From Planctomycetota bacterium (GTDB lineage Bacteria > Planctomycetota > Phycisphaerae > Sedimentisphaerales > Anaerohalosphaeraceae), in NCBI GenBank assembly GCA_019456225.1, contig VRUI01000041.1:1-43633 (forward strand): DNA of 43,633 bases, in the 5' to 3' direction. The position numbers were made by a program, and so were the translations under genes. The first letter of the stretch is position 1; every line of letters begins with the position of its first letter. Shown here piece by piece: positions 41,885-43,633 of the stretch. Below the pieces are notes generated by a model that made no database searches, was not told the DNA's origin, and was given only the letters and a program-made list of their open reading frames with translations.

Positions 41885-43582
41885 ATGAAGAAGTTGACAA
41901 GGTTAACAATTATTGCCGTTGCTATTATGGCGGGAATCGGGGCGTTCGCATCCGCTGCTGAAAAATATGATGTTGCTGCCTTTTATTGGCCGTCGTTACA
42001 CTTCGATGAGCGTTGGGCGGAGTTTTTTCCTGACGGCAGTCAAGGCGAATGGGAAAGCATCCGCAACTGCAAACCGAAATGGCAGGGCCACTGGCAGCCT
42101 CGCGTACCTGCGTGGGGATATTTGATGGACAACGACCCGAAGGCGATGGAAAAGAAGATTGATGCCGCCACCAGCCACGGTGTTAATGTGATGATCTTTG
42201 ACTGGTACTGGTTCGAAAATAAACCGTTTTTGGAAAGTGCGCTCAACGACGGTTTTCTTAAGGCAAAAAATGTAGACAAGATGAAGTTTTATCTTATGTG
42301 GGCCAACCATGATGCTGAGACAGCCTGGGACATTCGCCGTTCGCACAAGATGGAAACTATCTGGCCGGGAAGCGTCGATCTGCCGACATTCAAGACGGTA
42401 GTGGCGCGCGTGATAAAGAAGTACTTCTCCCATCCCTCGTATTATAAGATCGACGGAAAGCCGGTGTTTTCTATTTACGATATGAACAATCTGATCAAGG
42501 GCCTTGGCGGGGTTAAACAAGCAGCCGAGGCGTTGGATTACTTTAGGGCTGAGGTCAAAAAGGCCGGTTTCCCCGGCCTGCATTTCCAGATGATCTACTG
42601 GTCAAGTGTTCCGAAAATCGACGACTCCGGTTTTGCCAGTGCAAAAGGTACCGCCGCAAATACCATCAAAACGTTTAAGGTAGATTCGCTTACAAATTAC
42701 CAGTTCGTTCATCTTTCAAGACCGGTTGCTGACTATGTCAAGTGGGCCGACAAGGCTCTTTCAAACTGGCCGAAATGGTCGAAGGATTTTGACGTACCGT
42801 ACTTTCCGCATGTATCGGTCGGCTGGGATAATAATGCCAGGTTTGTTGCCAAAAGGGGAGCGGTGACCGAAAACGTTAACCCTCAGACATTCAAAAAATA
42901 CCTGAAAAAAGCCAAAGCCTACGCCGACGCTCACCCGGACCAAACCAAACTGATCACCATCAACGCATGGAACGAATGGGTCGAGGGCAGCTATCTAGAG
43001 CCCGACAAGCGATTCGGTATGGGGTATCTCAAAGCTGTCAAAGATGTTTTTGTTTCGTCGGGAAAAACCCGGGATGCCAAGACCGACATTGCAACGCTGG
43101 TAAAGGATAAAGTTGCGGCCCGGCCAAATGTCCTGTTTATCGCTATTGACGATCTGCGGCCGGAGTTGGGATGTTACGGAGCCGATCATATTAAATCGCC
43201 AAATATCGACAAGCTTGCATCCCGGGGGATCGTATTCAATAGAGCATACTGCCAGTTCCCTATCTGTGGAGTCTCTCGTGCAAGTCTCTTTTCCGGAATG
43301 CGGCCTACTGCTAAACGTTTTAGTACATTCAATAACAGCCGGGTTGACAGGGATACTCCCAATATTCTTACCTTACCCGCCGCTTTCAGACGCGCCGGTT
43401 ATCACACGGTATCCAACGGGAAACTTTTTCATCATCTCGACGATACAGCCGGGCAAAGCTGGTCCCAGCCTCCGTTCTGGCTTGTTCATGGTGATAAAAA
43501 CAACAACCACCTTACATTTCATGACAAGGAATCTGCGAACTTTATTCTTAAAAAGAGGTTCAACTCCCAAAAAGTTGGTTAA
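41885..43582 (+). CDS. GH99-like/WbsX domain fused to a truncated sulfatase
   Basis: 565 residues, GGGGAG before the ATG, signal peptide LTIIAVAIMAGIGAFASA. Residues 25-400 form a GH99-like/WbsX TIM barrel: VAAFYWPSLHFDERW, GVNVMIFDWYWFENK, PVFSIYDM, VSVGWDNNARF and INAWNEWVEGSYLEPDK. From about 413 an iduronate-2-sulfatase-like N-terminus begins: RPNVLFIAIDDLRPELGCYG, SPNIDKLASRGIVFNRAYC. The formylglycine site reads CGVSRASLFSG (Cys 461), with Val where P or A is usual. The sulfatase stops after about 150 of the usual 450 or more residues, at TAA 43580-43582. No matching continuation is obvious in the last 50 bases, so a frameshift, early stop or insertion is likely. The barrel half could still be functional. 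Confidence 0.7.
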   Translation: MKKLTRLTIIAVAIMAGIGAFASAAEKYDVAAFYWPSLHFDERWAEFFPDGSQGEWESIRNCKPKWQGHWQPRVPAWGYLMDNDPKAMEKKIDAATSHGVNVMIFDWYWFENKPFLESALNDGFLKAKNVDKMKFYLMWANHDAETAWDIRRSHKMETIWPGSVDLPTFKTVVARVIKKYFSHPSYYKIDGKPVFSIYDMNNLIKGLGGVKQAAEALDYFRAEVKKAGFPGLHFQMIYWSSVPKIDDSGFASAKGTAANTIKTFKVDSLTNYQFVHLSRPVADYVKWADKALSNWPKWSKDFDVPYFPHVSVGWDNNARFVAKRGAVTENVNPQTFKKYLKKAKAYADAHPDQTKLITINAWNEWVEGSYLEPDKRFGMGYLKAVKDVFVSSGKTRDAKTDIATLVKDKVAARPNVLFIAIDDLRPELGCYGADHIKSPNIDKLASRGIVFNRAYCQFPICGVSRASLFSGMRPTAKRFSTFNNSRVDRDTPNILTLPAAFRRAGYHTVSNGKLFHHLDDTAGQSWSQPPFWLVHGDKNNNHLTFHDKESANFILKKRFNSQKVG

Positions 43583-43633
43583 TTTATCAGGCTGCGAAGG
43601 CCTGTTTTACTTTTAATGCGAAATATTTTGAGT

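Overview
The window looks like anaerobic Planctomycetota (Phycisphaerae, Sedimentisphaerales-like); a Lentisphaerae/Kiritimatiellota relative is the main alternative. The pointers are secreted glycosidases with N-terminal signals, a DUF1080 protein, a hydrazine-synthase-alpha-related cytochrome, a sulfatase fusion, several URO-D-fold methyltransferases and a full carbonyl branch of the Wood-Ljungdahl pathway. The assignment rests on gene content only. I see no rRNA, tRNA or CRISPR array.

Layout. 1-1.3 kb is a graveyard of mobile DNA: an IS1380-type transposase end, an unknown C-terminal fragment and a serine-recombinase end. 1.5-4.4 kb holds a GC-rich diheme HzsA-related protein. 4.7-11.9 kb (minus strand) is a glycan operon: DUF1080 protein, GH78 rhamnosidase, URO-D methyltransferase, SASA-type acetylesterase, and a dicarboxylate/amino-acid symporter cut off by an IS end. 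12.0-20.6 kb is a patchwork of IS21, IS66-like and integrase-type IS remnants interleaved with a GH127, a DUF4380 lipoprotein, a decayed second HzsA-like gene and a GH2 enzyme; an exact 36-bp repeat in inverted orientation brackets it. 20.7-27.9 kb (plus strand) carries a second URO-D protein, a 50-aa membrane protein, and a compact module of VOC protein, glycerol-3-phosphate dehydrogenase, third URO-D protein, FGGY kinase and glycerol-dehydrogenase-like enzyme. 27.9-39.9 kb (minus strand) is the Wood-Ljungdahl operon: cooC, cooS, acsB, acsC, the corrinoid-protein reactivase, a second cooC-like gene, acsD, acsE and a FixJ-type response regulator. 40.2-41.7 kb holds a DUF3786 gene and, divergently, a zinc-ribbon protein with an eroded HD domain. 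The right edge is a GH99-like/sulfatase fusion that stops early.

How the parts may fit. The enzymes seen would remove rhamnose, arabinose, galactose-type residues and acetyl groups from a complex, probably algal or plant, glycan. Each of the three URO-D proteins sits inside or beside a sugar or polyol gene set. URO-D-fold enzymes of the MtaA/MtbA and O-demethylase kind move methyl groups to and from corrinoid proteins. My main hypothesis is that methyl groups on the glycan or a derived polyol are passed through corrinoid/tetrahydrofolate to AcsE, AcsCD and the CODH/ACS complex. No dedicated corrinoid shuttle protein and no methyl-branch enzyme lies in the window, so the link is inferred from neighbourhood alone.

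All functional calls come from reading motifs by eye; no database search was possible.
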